Shown here in pieces: positions 1 to 7,870 of a stretch of DNA of 64,000 bases; the first letter of the stretch is position 1; the number at the start of each line of letters is the position of its first letter. Below the pieces are notes generated by a model. The model saw only the letters and a list, made by a program, of their open reading frames with translations, made no database searches and was not told the DNA's origin. The stretch covers positions 153,536 through 217,535 of the forward strand of contig NZ_FOWP01000008.1 in the NCBI RefSeq assembly GCF_900115475.1. The letters are read 5' to 3'. Origin of the DNA: Ectopseudomonas composti. GTDB taxonomy: Bacteria; Pseudomonadota; Gammaproteobacteria; Pseudomonadales; Pseudomonadaceae. Both the position numbers and the translations under genes were made by a program.

Positions 1-718
1 CGAAACTCGGGTGCGGCCAGTCGGAGTTCAGCTTGACCCGGCTGTCACGCCCAACCGGCACCACCGAGAGCTGCTCGGTGCCCTGTAGTTTGAGGTCGAA
101 GGCAAATTCCAGTGTTTGCCCACCCTGCGCATCCAGAGCGGGAAGCGGTGCATGCACGCCAGCGCCGAAGTTATCGTCACCGCTACCCGGCGCGAAACTC
201 AGGGTCTGACCATTCAGGCGCAGCTGCAGGTCGTTGCTGATGCCACGGATATCGCTGATGCCGACCGAGAGAAAGGGTTTCTCGAAGCGGTAGAAGCCCA
301 GGTCGTCGCCCAGCCCCATACGCGCCGGCAGGCGGAATTGGCCGCTGACCTGGCTGTCGCTGCGGTACAGGCGCGCTTCATAGATGCCACGGGCGCGCAG
401 TTCGGTGCCGACCTGCCCTTCGAGCACGAAGCGCTCCGGCAGGAAATACAGACGGCCGCGACGCTGACGCTCCTCGCTATAGCGCTCGCCGGTCTTCTCG
501 TTGGTCTTCCACTCATGCGTGGTCTTGATATAGGGCAGCACCAGGATCGGTCCGGTGATCTGCTGGCGGTAGCTGGAACTGCGGGCGATATCCTGCAGCA
601 CCTCGTAGCGCATGCCTTGGCGCTCGTCGACCAGGCCATCGATCATCAGCAGGGGAATCATCAGCAGCAATATCAGCAGGGCAATGGCGCCCAACTTGAA
701 GCCCAGGGTGCGGGTCAT
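1..718 (-). CDS. creD: CreD inner-membrane protein (partial, C-terminus beyond window)
   Basis: Reading leftward from ATG at 716-718, the frame stays open to the window edge (about 239 codons). It begins MTRTLGFKLGAIALLILLL, a membrane segment, followed by a periplasmic-looking domain with PILVLPY and LYFLPERF. This matches the CreD (CetA-like) family, an inner-membrane protein of unclear biochemical role. In Pseudomonas it is the main effector of the CreBC system, linked to beta-lactam response and envelope stress. Full-length CreD has roughly 450 residues with more membrane segments at the C-terminus, which lie outside. A GGAG lies about 10 nt before the start. The gene has its own promoter region, between a terminator (822-850) and the start, with four CreB-type half-site repeats. 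It is separated from creBC by about 4.9 kb of other genes. Identification is confident; completeness cannot be judged. Confidence 0.9.
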   Translation of the reverse strand, partial: MTRTLGFKLGAIALLILLLMIPLLMIDGLVDERQGMRYEVLQDIARSSSYRQQITGPILVLPYIKTTHEWKTNEKTGERYSEERQRRGRLYFLPERFVLEGQVGTELRARGIYEARLYRSDSQVSGQFRLPARMGLGDDLGFYRFEKPFLSVGISDIRGISNDLQLRLNGQTLSFAPGSGDDNFGAGVHAPLPALDAQGGQTLEFAFDLKLQGTEQLSVVPVGRDSRVKLNSDWPHPSF

Positions 719-780
719 GGTACGGCTCTCCGTAGCGAGTGAAGGTACGGCAGAGTCTGGGCAGCTACGGTGGCAGGCGT

Positions 781-818
781 GTGGGATGAGCGTGGAGATT
801 GTGTGGAGAATGGGTGAA
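781..818 (-). promoter_or_regulatory. CreB-binding (cre tag) array upstream of creD
   Basis: The published cre/blr tag is TTCAC-N6-TTCAC, a direct repeat with 11-bp period. On the minus strand this stretch reads TTCAC(818-814), TCCAC(807-803), TCCAC(796-792), CCCAC(785-781), each separated by exactly 6 bp. That makes four half-sites in helical phase; the first is perfect, the next two have one change and the last has two. The array lies 63-100 bp upstream of the creD start, the place expected for activation by CreB, whose gene is at 7031-7711. The match is seen directly; binding is inferred. Confidence 0.7.
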
Positions 819-821
819 AGA

Positions 822-850
822 GAAAGGGCGCCGATTGAGGGCGCCCTTTC
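822..850 (-). terminator. Rho-independent terminator of the repeat-protein gene
   Basis: A perfect 11-bp inverted repeat, GAAAGGGCGCC / GGCGCCCTTTC, with a 7-nt loop (833-839), lies 48 bp past the stop of the leftward repeat-protein gene. It is followed on that strand by a T/C-rich tract. It insulates the creD promoter from upstream transcription. Confidence 0.75.
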
Positions 851-897
851 TAACTGCAATGCGGCATAAGACTACTCCCGCGTGATGGAAGACCGAA

Positions 898-1359
898 TTA
901 GCTGATACGGCTGGCACCCACGCGGTCGGCACCATCTTCGGCTACACGGTTCAGGCCTACGCGATCTGCGCCACCTTCTGCTACGCGGTTCAGGCCAACG
1001 CGGTCAGCGCCACCTTCGGCAACACGGTTCAGACCAACGCGGTCAGCACCACCTTCTGCAACACGATTCAGACCAACGCGATCAGCGCCACCTTCTGCAA
1101 CACGATTCAGACCAACGCGATCAGCGCCACCTTCTGCAACACGGTTCGGGCCAACACGATCAGCGCCATCTTCGGCTACGCGGAAACGCTCCAGCGTACG
1201 CTCGGCACCGCCTTCGGCTACACGGTTTACACCGACGCGGTCTGCACCATCTTCAGCGACTACAGGGGCTGCAGACTGTTGAGCGTTGATCTGCGGCAGG
1301 GCGAAAGCACTGGCGGACAGGGCGGCAATAACGAGGCTGGCGAGGATTTGCTTTTTCAT
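898..1359 (-). CDS. Secreted protein of nine tandem 13-residue repeats
   Basis: 153 residues. A Sec signal peptide (residues 1-20, MKKQILASLVIAALSASAFA) is followed by a short linker and then nine tandem units of consensus VAEGGADRVGLNR up to the C-terminus. Five central units are identical. Unit 2 is a 14-residue variant, and units 1, 3 and 9 have VAEDGADR. There is no cysteine and no recognisable enzyme fold; the acidic, glycine-rich repeat suggests a periplasmic or secreted, possibly repetitive-turn structure. AGGAG precedes the ATG at good spacing. It lies just upstream of creD but ends at its own terminator. Its promoter must lie in 1360-1604, shared with the divergent nuclease operon. 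Similar short repeat proteins occur in pseudomonads, but I know of no established function and assign none. Confidence 0.75.
   Translation of the reverse strand: MKKQILASLVIAALSASAFALPQINAQQSAAPVVAEDGADRVGVNRVAEGGAERTLERFRVAEDGADRVGPNRVAEGGADRVGLNRVAEGGADRVGLNRVAEGGADRVGLNRVAEGGADRVGLNRVAEGGADRVGLNRVAEDGADRVGASRIS
901..1260 (-). repeat. In-gene tandem repeat, 39-bp unit, about nine copies
   Basis: The repeat protein is encoded by nine tandem units of 39 bp (one unit is 42 bp). Units in the middle, about 1020-1140, are almost identical at the DNA level, differing at a few positions such as cacgattcag versus cacggttcag. This indicates recent unit duplication or gene-conversion-like homogenisation. 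Outer units are more diverged. Copy number is likely to vary between strains. Confidence 0.85.
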
Positions 1360-1574
1360 GTTCGTTCTCCTGAGTGGGTAAGTAACTGGCTACGGTTGCC
1401 ATGTTACGCACGCCCCAGAACGGCAAAAGGCACATCTCGGGATAGTGACCATCGACGCCATCGATACCTGGAAAAGCGCTTATCGATCAGACAGATAGTT
1501 GCCACGATCACTCGCACAGCGCCGCCCTCGCCTTCCGTCTACTCTGTGCGGTTGCGGGTGAACGGCACTGGCAT

Positions 1575-1590
1575 CTGTATAAAAAACCAG
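1575..1590 (+). promoter_or_regulatory. LexA (SOS) box before the FAN1-like/helicase operon
   Basis: CTGTATAAAAAACCAG matches the gammaproteobacterial LexA consensus CTGT-N8-ACAG at every conserved position except one (CCAG for ACAG). It ends 14 bp before the ATG of the nuclease gene, where bound LexA would block transcription. A second, perfect box with almost the same sequence lies at 45165-45180. Confidence 0.75.
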
Positions 1591-1604
1591 TAAAACTTCG
1601 CAGC

Positions 1605-3236
1605 ATGCTCAGCCTCGACGCCCCTGAACTCTATTACCTGGCCAACTTCCGCAAGGCCCTCGCCTGGCTCGACACCCATCACCGCGAACTGATGGATGGC
1701 GCCGAGCGCGCCTTCCTCGCGGATTTTCCCCAACTCCCCCTGCCTGCCCAGGCGCTGCTGGTACGCCTGGTGATGCGCAAGGGCGTGCACTTTCGCGTGA
1801 GTAAGCTGCGCTATGCCGAGATTGGCGATATCCCGACCGCTGCCGCGCCCTTGCTGGAACTAGGCTGGCTTATCGACTGCGCCGCACTGAGCTTCGACGA
1901 ACTGGGCGCTCTGCTGCTCAAGGACGAACTAGCCGCACATTTCGCCAACGACCTGCCGCGCGGGCCGTTGAAAAAAAGCGCAGTGCTCGACCACCTACGC
2001 GAACTGCACAGCGAACCGCGCAGCCTCACCGACTGGTGCCCGCAACTGGACGAGCGCCTGCTGAGCCTGGCCATCGGCCCGCTGTGCGACCGCCTGCGCC
2101 TGATGTTCTTCGGCAACCTGGCGCAGGACTGGTCGGAGTTCGTGCTGGCCGACCTGGGAATATTCCGCTACGAGCAGGTGCCGATCACCCCTGGCTCGCG
2201 CGGTTTTCGCAGCCGCCAGGACGTGGACGACTACCTGCACCTGCGCACTTGCCGTGACGCCTTCGAGGCCGGCTTGGCAGTCACCGAGGTGCTGCAGCAC
2301 CTCGGTGATTTCTCCAGCGACAGCCCGCATATCGGCGAACGCCACCAGCGCCTGCTGCTGCAATTGGCGCAGCATCTGGAGCGCGCTGGCGAGCTGGACT
2401 CGGCGCTGGCGCTATACCGCGACACCCGTGCGGTGGGTTCACGCCAGCGGCAGATTCGCGTGTTGGAGCGCCTGGGCCAAGATGCCGAAGCGCTAGCCTT
2501 GGCCGAGCAGGTAATAGCAGCACCGCACAATGCCGAAGAGGCGCAACTGGCCGAACGGGCGCGCACTCGCCTGCGCAAACGCCTCGGTCTGCCAGCAGCG
2601 GCCAAGGCGGCGAAACTGATCGAGGATCGTCTCGACCTGCGCCTGCCGCGCGCCGCCAGCGTCGAGCTGGCCGTGGCCATGCACCTGGCCGAACCCGACG
2701 CGCCGGTGTATTACGTGGAGAACACGCTGATCTGCGGGCTGTTCGGCCTGCTCTGCTGGAAGGCGATTTTCGCCCCGCTGCCCGGCGCTTTCTTCCACCC
2801 CTTCCACACCGGCCCGGTGGATCTGCACCGCGCCGACTTCCACGCCCGCCGCAGCGAGCTGTTCGCCGCCTGCATGGCGCGTCTGGAGGATGGAAGTTAC
2901 ATCGAGGCCATGCGCCGCACCCACTCTGAGAAATTCGGTATCCAGTCGCCCTTCGTGTTCTGGGAGCTGCTCGACGCCGAGCGCCTGGAGCAAGCGCTGG
3001 TCTGCCTGCCGCCGGAGCACCTGGCCGCCTGGTTCCGCCGCCTGCTGGGCGACATCCGCGAGAACCGCGCCGGCATGCCTGACCTGATCCAGTTCTGGCC
3101 CAGTGAGGCGCGCTACCGGATGATCGAAGTGAAAGGCCCCGGCGACCGCCTGCAGGACAACCAGAAACGCTGGCTGACCTTCTGCGCCGAGCACGGCATG
3201 CCGGTCAGCGTCTGTTACGTGGAGTGGGCCGAGTGA
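1605..3236 (+). CDS. FAN1-like VRR-NUC structure-specific DNA nuclease
   Basis: 543 residues, close to the 559 residues of the structurally characterised P. aeruginosa FAN1. The C-terminus carries the VRR-NUC form of the PD-(D/E)xK nuclease: D493 in GMPDLIQFW, E508 and K510 in MIEVKGPGDRLQDNQKRW. The middle (about 230-330) is helical and TPR-like (ALALYRDTRAVGSRQRQIRVL), as in FAN1, and the N-terminus is a DNA-binding helical domain. FAN1 cuts 5' flaps and unhooks interstrand crosslinks. The gene follows a LexA box and overlaps the downstream helicase gene by 4 bp (GTGA), so the two are translationally coupled and probably DNA-damage induced. No strong Shine-Dalgarno is seen before the ATG at 1605. 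The family call is firm; the role in crosslink repair is from family knowledge. Confidence 0.88.
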   Translation: MLSLDAPELYYLANFRKALAWLDTHHRELMDGAERAFLADFPQLPLPAQALLVRLVMRKGVHFRVSKLRYAEIGDIPTAAAPLLELGWLIDCAALSFDELGALLLKDELAAHFANDLPRGPLKKSAVLDHLRELHSEPRSLTDWCPQLDERLLSLAIGPLCDRLRLMFFGNLAQDWSEFVLADLGIFRYEQVPITPGSRGFRSRQDVDDYLHLRTCRDAFEAGLAVTEVLQHLGDFSSDSPHIGERHQRLLLQLAQHLERAGELDSALALYRDTRAVGSRQRQIRVLERLGQDAEALALAEQVIAAPHNAEEAQLAERARTRLRKRLGLPAAAKAAKLIEDRLDLRLPRAASVELAVAMHLAEPDAPVYYVENTLICGLFGLLCWKAIFAPLPGAFFHPFHTGPVDLHRADFHARRSELFAACMARLEDGSYIEAMRRTHSEKFGIQSPFVFWELLDAERLEQALVCLPPEHLAAWFRRLLGDIRENRAGMPDLIQFWPSEARYRMIEVKGPGDRLQDNQKRWLTFCAEHGMPVSVCYVEWAE

Positions 3237-5521
3237 GCCTGCGCATCGCCGTGCGCGAGCTGTGCGAGTTCACCGCCAAGGAAGGTGACCTCGACCTGCG
3301 CTTCACACCCTCACCCACCGCGCAGGAAGGTATGGCAGGGCACGCCACGGTGGTGGCCCGGCGCGGCCCGGATTACGTCTCCGAGCTGCCACTGATAGGC
3401 GAGTTCGAAGGGCTGACGGTCAGCGGCCGCGCCGATGGCTTCGACCCCGAATTTCGCCTGCTGGAAGAGATCAAGACCCACCGTGGTGACATCTCGCGCA
3501 TCCCGGCCAACCACCGCCTGCTGCACTGGGCGCAGGTGAAGATCTACGGCTGGCTGCTGTGCCAGGAACTCGGCTTCGAGGAACTGGATCTGGCGGTGGT
3601 CTACTTCAACGTCATGACCCAGCAGGAAACGGTGTTCCGCGAGCGCCACAGCGCCGCCTCGCTGGCCGACTTCTTCGCCCTGCACTGCCGCCGTTACATC
3701 GAATGGGCGCGGCAGGAACAGGCGCATCAGCACGCACGTAACCAGGCATTGGAAGCGCTGGAGTTCCCCTATGGCGAATTTCGTCATGGCCAACGGCAAC
3801 TGGCCGAAGCCGTGTACCGCGCCGCACGTGACGGCCACTACCTGCTGGCGCAGGCCACCACCGGCATCGGCAAAACCCTCGGCACCCTGTTCCCGCAGCT
3901 CAAGGCCATGCCCGGCCAACAGCTCGACCGCCTGTTCTTCCTCAGCGCCAAGACGCCAGGCCGACGCCTGGCACTGGATGCCCTGCGACGCCTGCGCGAG
4001 CCGGACACGCCGCTGCGCGTGCTGGAGCACGTGGCCCGCGATAAGGCTTGCGAGCACCCGAGCAAAGCCTGCCATGGCGACTCCTGCCCGCTGGCCAAGG
4101 GCTTCTACGACCGCCTGCCGGCAGCACGCAGCGCGGCGCTCAAGGAGCGCTGGCTGGATCAGAAAGCCGTGCGCAATATCGCCATCGCCCACGGCGTGTG
4201 CCCCTACTACCTGAGCCAGGAACTATGCCGCTGGAGCGACGTGGTGGTGGGCGACTACAACTACTACTTCGACCTCGGCGCCCTGCTGCACAGCCTGACG
4301 CTGATCAACCAGTGGCGCGTCTGCCTGCTGGTGGACGAAGCGCACAACCTGGTGGAACGCGGGCGCGGCATGTACAGCGCCGAGCTGGATCAGGCGCGTT
4401 TCAAGGCCATGTGCCGCGACGCGCCGAAGCGTCTGAAGAGCGTGCTGGAACGAGTCGACCGCCACTGGGATCAACTGCACCGCGAGCAGGAGGTGCCCTA
4501 CCAGGTCTACCCGCTGGCGCCGGACTTGCTGTTGGCCGCTCTGGGCAAGGCCGTCAGCGCGATCACCGACCTGCTCACCGACCAGCCCGAAGGCAATGGC
4601 GGCGAGCTGCTCAGTTTCTATCTCGACGCCATGCTGTTCTGCCGCCTGGCGGAAAGCTTCGGCCCGCACTCGCTGTTCGACATCAACCGAGATGAAGCCG
4701 GCAACGGGCGCAGCTATTCCACCCTGTGCATCCGCAATATCCTGCCGGCGCCCTTCCTCGGCCCGCGCTTCGAGGAGGCCCACAGCGCCACGCTGTTCTC
4801 CGCCACCCTCAGCCCCAGCCACTACTACCTAGACCTGCTCGGCCTGCCGGAGGAGACCCAATGCGTGGACGTCGCCTCGCCGTTCAGCGCCGAACAACTG
4901 CACGTACAGGTGGTGCGCAACCTGTCTACCCGCTACCAGCACCGCGACGCCTCGCTGGCGCCGATCTGCCAATTGATGGCGCGCCAGTACGCCGAACGCC
5001 CCGGCAACTACCTGGCCTTCTTCAGCAGCTATCAGTATCTGGAACAGGTGCTGCAGCAACTGCGCCGCGAGCACCCGCAGATTCCGGTATGGACGCAGTC
5101 ACGGCAGATGGACGAGGCAGCGCGCCAGGGCTTTATCGAACGCTTCCAGATCGGCGGCCGCGGCATCGGCTTCGCCGTGCTCGGCGGTGTATTCGGCGAG
5201 GGCGTTGACCTACCTGGCGAACGCCTGATCGGCGCCTTCGTCGCCACCCTCGGCCTGGCCCAGCTCAACCCCATCAACGAAGAAATCCGCCAACGCATGG
5301 ACACCCTGTTCGGCAATGGCTACGACTACACCTACCTCTACCCCGGTCTACAGAAAGTGGTGCAGGCCGCTGGCCGGGTGATCCGCACGCCAGAAGACCA
5401 GGGCGTGCTCTACCTGATCGACGACCGCTTCGCCCGCCCGGAAGTACGCAAACTGCTACCGACCTGGTGGCAGGTGGAGCTGCTGCGTTTGCCGCTCCAG
5501 GCACCGTTGCTGGAAAGCTGA
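3233..5521 (+). CDS. PD-(D/E)xK nuclease-XPD/DinG-type Fe-S helicase fusion
   Basis: 762 residues from GTG 3233, chosen because GGAG (3221-3224) is correctly spaced and the GTGA overlap couples it to the nuclease gene. The N-terminal 170 residues look like a RecB/Cas4-type nuclease: SGRAD, EEIKTHRG and the QxxxY motif in WAQVKIYGW. The rest is an SF2 XPD/DinG helicase: Walker A ATTGIGKT (208-215), DEAH at 368-371, and C-terminal motifs such as VVQAAGRVIRTPED. Between Walker A and DEAH lie cysteines C273, C280, C285, C323 and C332, four of which could bind the 4Fe-4S cluster of this family. It is expected to unwind 5'-3' and perhaps cleave damaged or branched DNA together with the FAN1-like protein. 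No E. coli gene has this fusion, so no symbol is given. Confidence 0.85.
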   Translation: MSLRIAVRELCEFTAKEGDLDLRFTPSPTAQEGMAGHATVVARRGPDYVSELPLIGEFEGLTVSGRADGFDPEFRLLEEIKTHRGDISRIPANHRLLHWAQVKIYGWLLCQELGFEELDLAVVYFNVMTQQETVFRERHSAASLADFFALHCRRYIEWARQEQAHQHARNQALEALEFPYGEFRHGQRQLAEAVYRAARDGHYLLAQATTGIGKTLGTLFPQLKAMPGQQLDRLFFLSAKTPGRRLALDALRRLREPDTPLRVLEHVARDKACEHPSKACHGDSCPLAKGFYDRLPAARSAALKERWLDQKAVRNIAIAHGVCPYYLSQELCRWSDVVVGDYNYYFDLGALLHSLTLINQWRVCLLVDEAHNLVERGRGMYSAELDQARFKAMCRDAPKRLKSVLERVDRHWDQLHREQEVPYQVYPLAPDLLLAALGKAVSAITDLLTDQPEGNGGELLSFYLDAMLFCRLAESFGPHSLFDINRDEAGNGRSYSTLCIRNILPAPFLGPRFEEAHSATLFSATLSPSHYYLDLLGLPEETQCVDVASPFSAEQLHVQVVRNLSTRYQHRDASLAPICQLMARQYAERPGNYLAFFSSYQYLEQVLQQLRREHPQIPVWTQSRQMDEAARQGFIERFQIGGRGIGFAVLGGVFGEGVDLPGERLIGAFVATLGLAQLNPINEEIRQRMDTLFGNGYDYTYLYPGLQKVVQAAGRVIRTPEDQGVLYLIDDRFARPEVRKLLPTWWQVELLRLPLQAPLLES

Positions 5522-5528
5522 AAAACGC

Positions 5529-5588
5529 GGTGCGCACGGCGCACCCTACGGGAACCGCGGCGCTATTGTAGGGTGCGCCGCGCGCACC
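5529..5588. repeat. REP-like inverted pair, family A (GTAGGGTGCGC...GCGCACC)
   Basis: GGTGCGCACGGCGCACCCTAC (5529-5549) and GTAGGGTGCGCCGCGCGCACC (5568-5588) are mutually inverted, and each is itself a small palindrome. They lie between the convergent helicase and creC genes and could act as a bidirectional terminator. Single or paired copies recur at 13483, 17257, 17299, 32240, 40386 and 63640. Confidence 0.75.
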
Positions 5589-5601
5589 ATTGCCCGAAGG
5601 C

Positions 5602-7026
5602 TCAAGCGACTGGCAGCTTCAGCGTCACTTCAACACCGTTATCGACATTACGGATGTGCAGCGAACCACCGTGCAGATCAACCACCTCCTGCACGAAATT
5701 AAGACCGAGGCCGGTGCTCTTGCGGCCGCCATTAGGGCGTGGCAGGGAGTAGAAGCGTTCGGTCAGGCGCGCCAGGGCGTAATCGGGGATGGCTTCGCCT
5801 TGGTTGAACAAGCGTAGCACGATGCGCTCGCCGTGGCGTTCGGCGACGAGGCGGATAGTCCCGTCGGACGGGGTGAAGTCAAGTGCGTTATCCAGCAGGT
5901 TGGCCAATGCCTGACGCAGCAGGAAGCGTTCGCCGCGCAGGCTGAGACCGGCTGGCAGCGCCTGTTCGATCTGCAGGTTGGCAGCGGTGATACGCGCCTG
6001 CTGCGCTTGCAGCAGTTCGTCCACCAGCGCCGCCAGCGGCACGCTCACTCGCTCCTCGAGGCCCTGACGCTGTTCCACCTGGGCCAGGTGCAGCATACGT
6101 TCGATGAGGTTCTGCAGGCGCGCGCTTTCCTGCTGGATATTGGCCACGAAGCGCTGGCGCTGTTCGGTGGGCATGTCGCCGTCGAGCAGTTCAGCGGCGC
6201 CACGGATGGCCGCCAGCGGGCTCTTCAGTTCGTGGGTCAGGGTGTGCACGTAGCGCTCGACATAGGCTTTGCCTTCCAGCTCGGTGCGCATGCGCTCGAC
6301 CGCCACAGCCAGTTGCCCGAGTTCGCCGCCGCGCACAGCGGGCATCTCGGCGCGTTGGCCCTCGCTGACGGCCTGGGCGTAGCGAGTGAGCTTGCCCAGC
6401 GCAGCGCTGAGCCACCAGGACAACCCCGCGCCAATCAACAGACCAAGGCCGATCAACCCGGCACCGAGCCAGCCGAGGCGCGTCTGCGAGCGCTCGATAT
6501 AAGGCTGCAGGGTGCGGTTGGGTTTGGCCACCGAGACCACGCCGATGATGCGCTCGCCATCCTTGATCGGCGCGGCGACATACATAACCGAGGAGTCGGG
6601 GTCGTTCGGGTCTTCGCGGGTCGAGCGCGCGCCGTACTGGCCACGCAGAGTCAGCAGCACATCATTCCAACGCGAGTAGTCCTGGCCAATGGCCTGGCCG
6701 GTGGAGTCGAGCAGGACGATGCCATGGGCATCGGTGACGTAGATACGGTGATTGACCTCGGCCTTGGTCAGCCCCCAGATGCTCGCCTGCGGCTGGCGTC
6801 GGCCATAGGCCTCCAGCGCATCGTTCAGGCGGCCCTGCCCCAGAGAGCCGGCCTTGACCTCGTCACGCAGGATCTCGGCCAGCAGATTGGCGGTATCGAC
6901 CAGCGTCTCCTCGGTGCTCTGGCGCACGCCGGGGCGAATCTCGTCCATCACCGTGCTCAGCACGAACCAACCGGCCAGGCCGACAAAGAGGAAGTAGACG
7001 AGAAAAATGCGTACGCCCAGCGGCAT
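5602..7026 (-). CDS. creC: Sensor histidine kinase CreC
   Basis: 474 residues from ATG 7026 (MPLGVRIFLVYFLFVGLAG). A longer in-frame extension upstream would overlap creB and is rejected. Transmembrane segments at about 5-25 and 185-207 flank a periplasmic domain with an sCache-like look. HAMP follows (about 208-255), then the dimerisation/phosphoacceptor helix with His265 in THELKSPLAA, and an ATPase domain with NLLDNALDF and STGLGLNFV. CreC phosphorylates CreB; in Pseudomonas the pair responds to PBP inhibition and metabolic state and drives creD. It starts 4 nt after the creB stop, so the two form an operon. Downstream is the REP pair and the convergent helicase gene rather than creD, unlike the usual creBCD arrangement. 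Confidence 0.92.
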   Translation of the reverse strand: MPLGVRIFLVYFLFVGLAGWFVLSTVMDEIRPGVRQSTEETLVDTANLLAEILRDEVKAGSLGQGRLNDALEAYGRRQPQASIWGLTKAEVNHRIYVTDAHGIVLLDSTGQAIGQDYSRWNDVLLTLRGQYGARSTREDPNDPDSSVMYVAAPIKDGERIIGVVSVAKPNRTLQPYIERSQTRLGWLGAGLIGLGLLIGAGLSWWLSAALGKLTRYAQAVSEGQRAEMPAVRGGELGQLAVAVERMRTELEGKAYVERYVHTLTHELKSPLAAIRGAAELLDGDMPTEQRQRFVANIQQESARLQNLIERMLHLAQVEQRQGLEERVSVPLAALVDELLQAQQARITAANLQIEQALPAGLSLRGERFLLRQALANLLDNALDFTPSDGTIRLVAERHGERIVLRLFNQGEAIPDYALARLTERFYSLPRPNGGRKSTGLGLNFVQEVVDLHGGSLHIRNVDNGVEVTLKLPVA

Positions 7027-7030
7027 AGCT

Positions 7031-7711
7031 CTAGGCCTCCGGCTCGTAGCTGTAACCGAGACCACGATGGGTCTGGATCGGCTCTTCGCTCGGGGCGATG
7101 GCGCGCAGTTTGGCGCGCACGCTCTTGATATGGCTGTCGATATTGCGCTCGTAGCCGGCCTCGCTGGCCACGCCAAGGGCATCGAGCAATTGCTCGCGCG
7201 AATAGACCCGTCGTGGCTGACCGAGCAATGTACGCAGCAGGCGGAATTCATGGCGGGTCAGGCTCAGCGCCTGGCCGTGGTAGTGAATGCGAAAGGAGGC
7301 ATCGTCGATCTGAAAGGTGCTCGGCGCACTGGCTGCAGGCGCTTCACGTGGCGCCACGCGCTTGAGAATGGCCTTGACCCGCGCGGCTACCTCGCGCGGG
7401 CTGAAGGGCTTGACCACGTAGTCGTCGGCGCCGATCTCCAGGCCCACCACGCGGTCGATCTCCTCGCTGCGCGCGGTGAGGAAGATCACCGGCACCTCGG
7501 AGAAACGGCGTAGGCGCTTGCACACGTCGAAACCACTGATATCGGGCAGGCCGACGTCGAGAATGGTCAGGTCGAAGGTGCCGTTCTCCAGCAGCGTCAA
7601 CGCCTCGCCACCGAGGCTCGTCCACTGCGTGACGAAGCCTTCGGCCTGCAGGGCATAGACCAGCGTATCGGCAATTGCGGCTTCGTCTTCGACTATGAGT
7701 ATCTGCGGCAT
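7031..7711 (-). CDS. creB: Response regulator CreB
   Basis: 226 residues, the usual OmpR/PhoB-type length. The receiver domain has an acidic pocket (VEDEA), phosphoacceptor D52 in LTILDVGLP, T/S at LTAR and K101 in VVKPFSP. The C-terminal winged helix (about 130-226) includes LTRHEFRLLRTLL and NIDSHIKSVRAKL. CreB binds direct repeats of TTCAC and activates creD; a matching array lies at 781-818, 6.3 kb away. No comparable repeats are evident upstream of creB itself, so autoregulation is not supported by sequence. creB is the first gene of the creBC pair. Confidence 0.93.
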   Translation of the reverse strand: MPQILIVEDEAAIADTLVYALQAEGFVTQWTSLGGEALTLLENGTFDLTILDVGLPDISGFDVCKRLRRFSEVPVIFLTARSEEIDRVVGLEIGADDYVVKPFSPREVAARVKAILKRVAPREAPAASAPSTFQIDDASFRIHYHGQALSLTRHEFRLLRTLLGQPRRVYSREQLLDALGVASEAGYERNIDSHIKSVRAKLRAIAPSEEPIQTHRGLGYSYEPEA

Positions 7712-7792
7712 CGGGCGTCCTGCACCTGTGGGGCGACGGCAGGAGACTGCCGAGCGCGGGAGCCAGCGTCAAGCGAGGGATAGGCGGGCAAG

Positions 7793-7825
7793 TGAAACCC
7801 GCCAGTCAGGTATTGGCGGGTTTCA
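7793..7825. repeat. Inverted repeat (TGAAACCCGCC) downstream of the CBS gene
   Basis: A perfect 11-bp inverted repeat TGAAACCCGCC / GGCGGGTTTCA with an 11-nt spacer, flanked by further GGCGGG and CCCGCCCTAC. It lies between the CBS-domain gene and creB, both leftward. It resembles a REP element and may also end transcription of the CBS gene. A T-run is absent. Confidence 0.55.
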
Positions 7826-7870
7826 CCCGCCCTACGGGACAAACGCCGCTATTGCATCCGGGCTACCCGT

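Noticed and set aside
901..1260. CRISPR array
   Set aside because: The 39-bp repeats are contiguous without unique spacers and stay in frame as protein repeats.
7031..7251. Longer CreC with about 75 extra N-terminal residues
   Set aside because: The extension overlaps creB in another frame and destroys the normal CreC start MPLGVRIF, which follows 4 nt after the creB stop.
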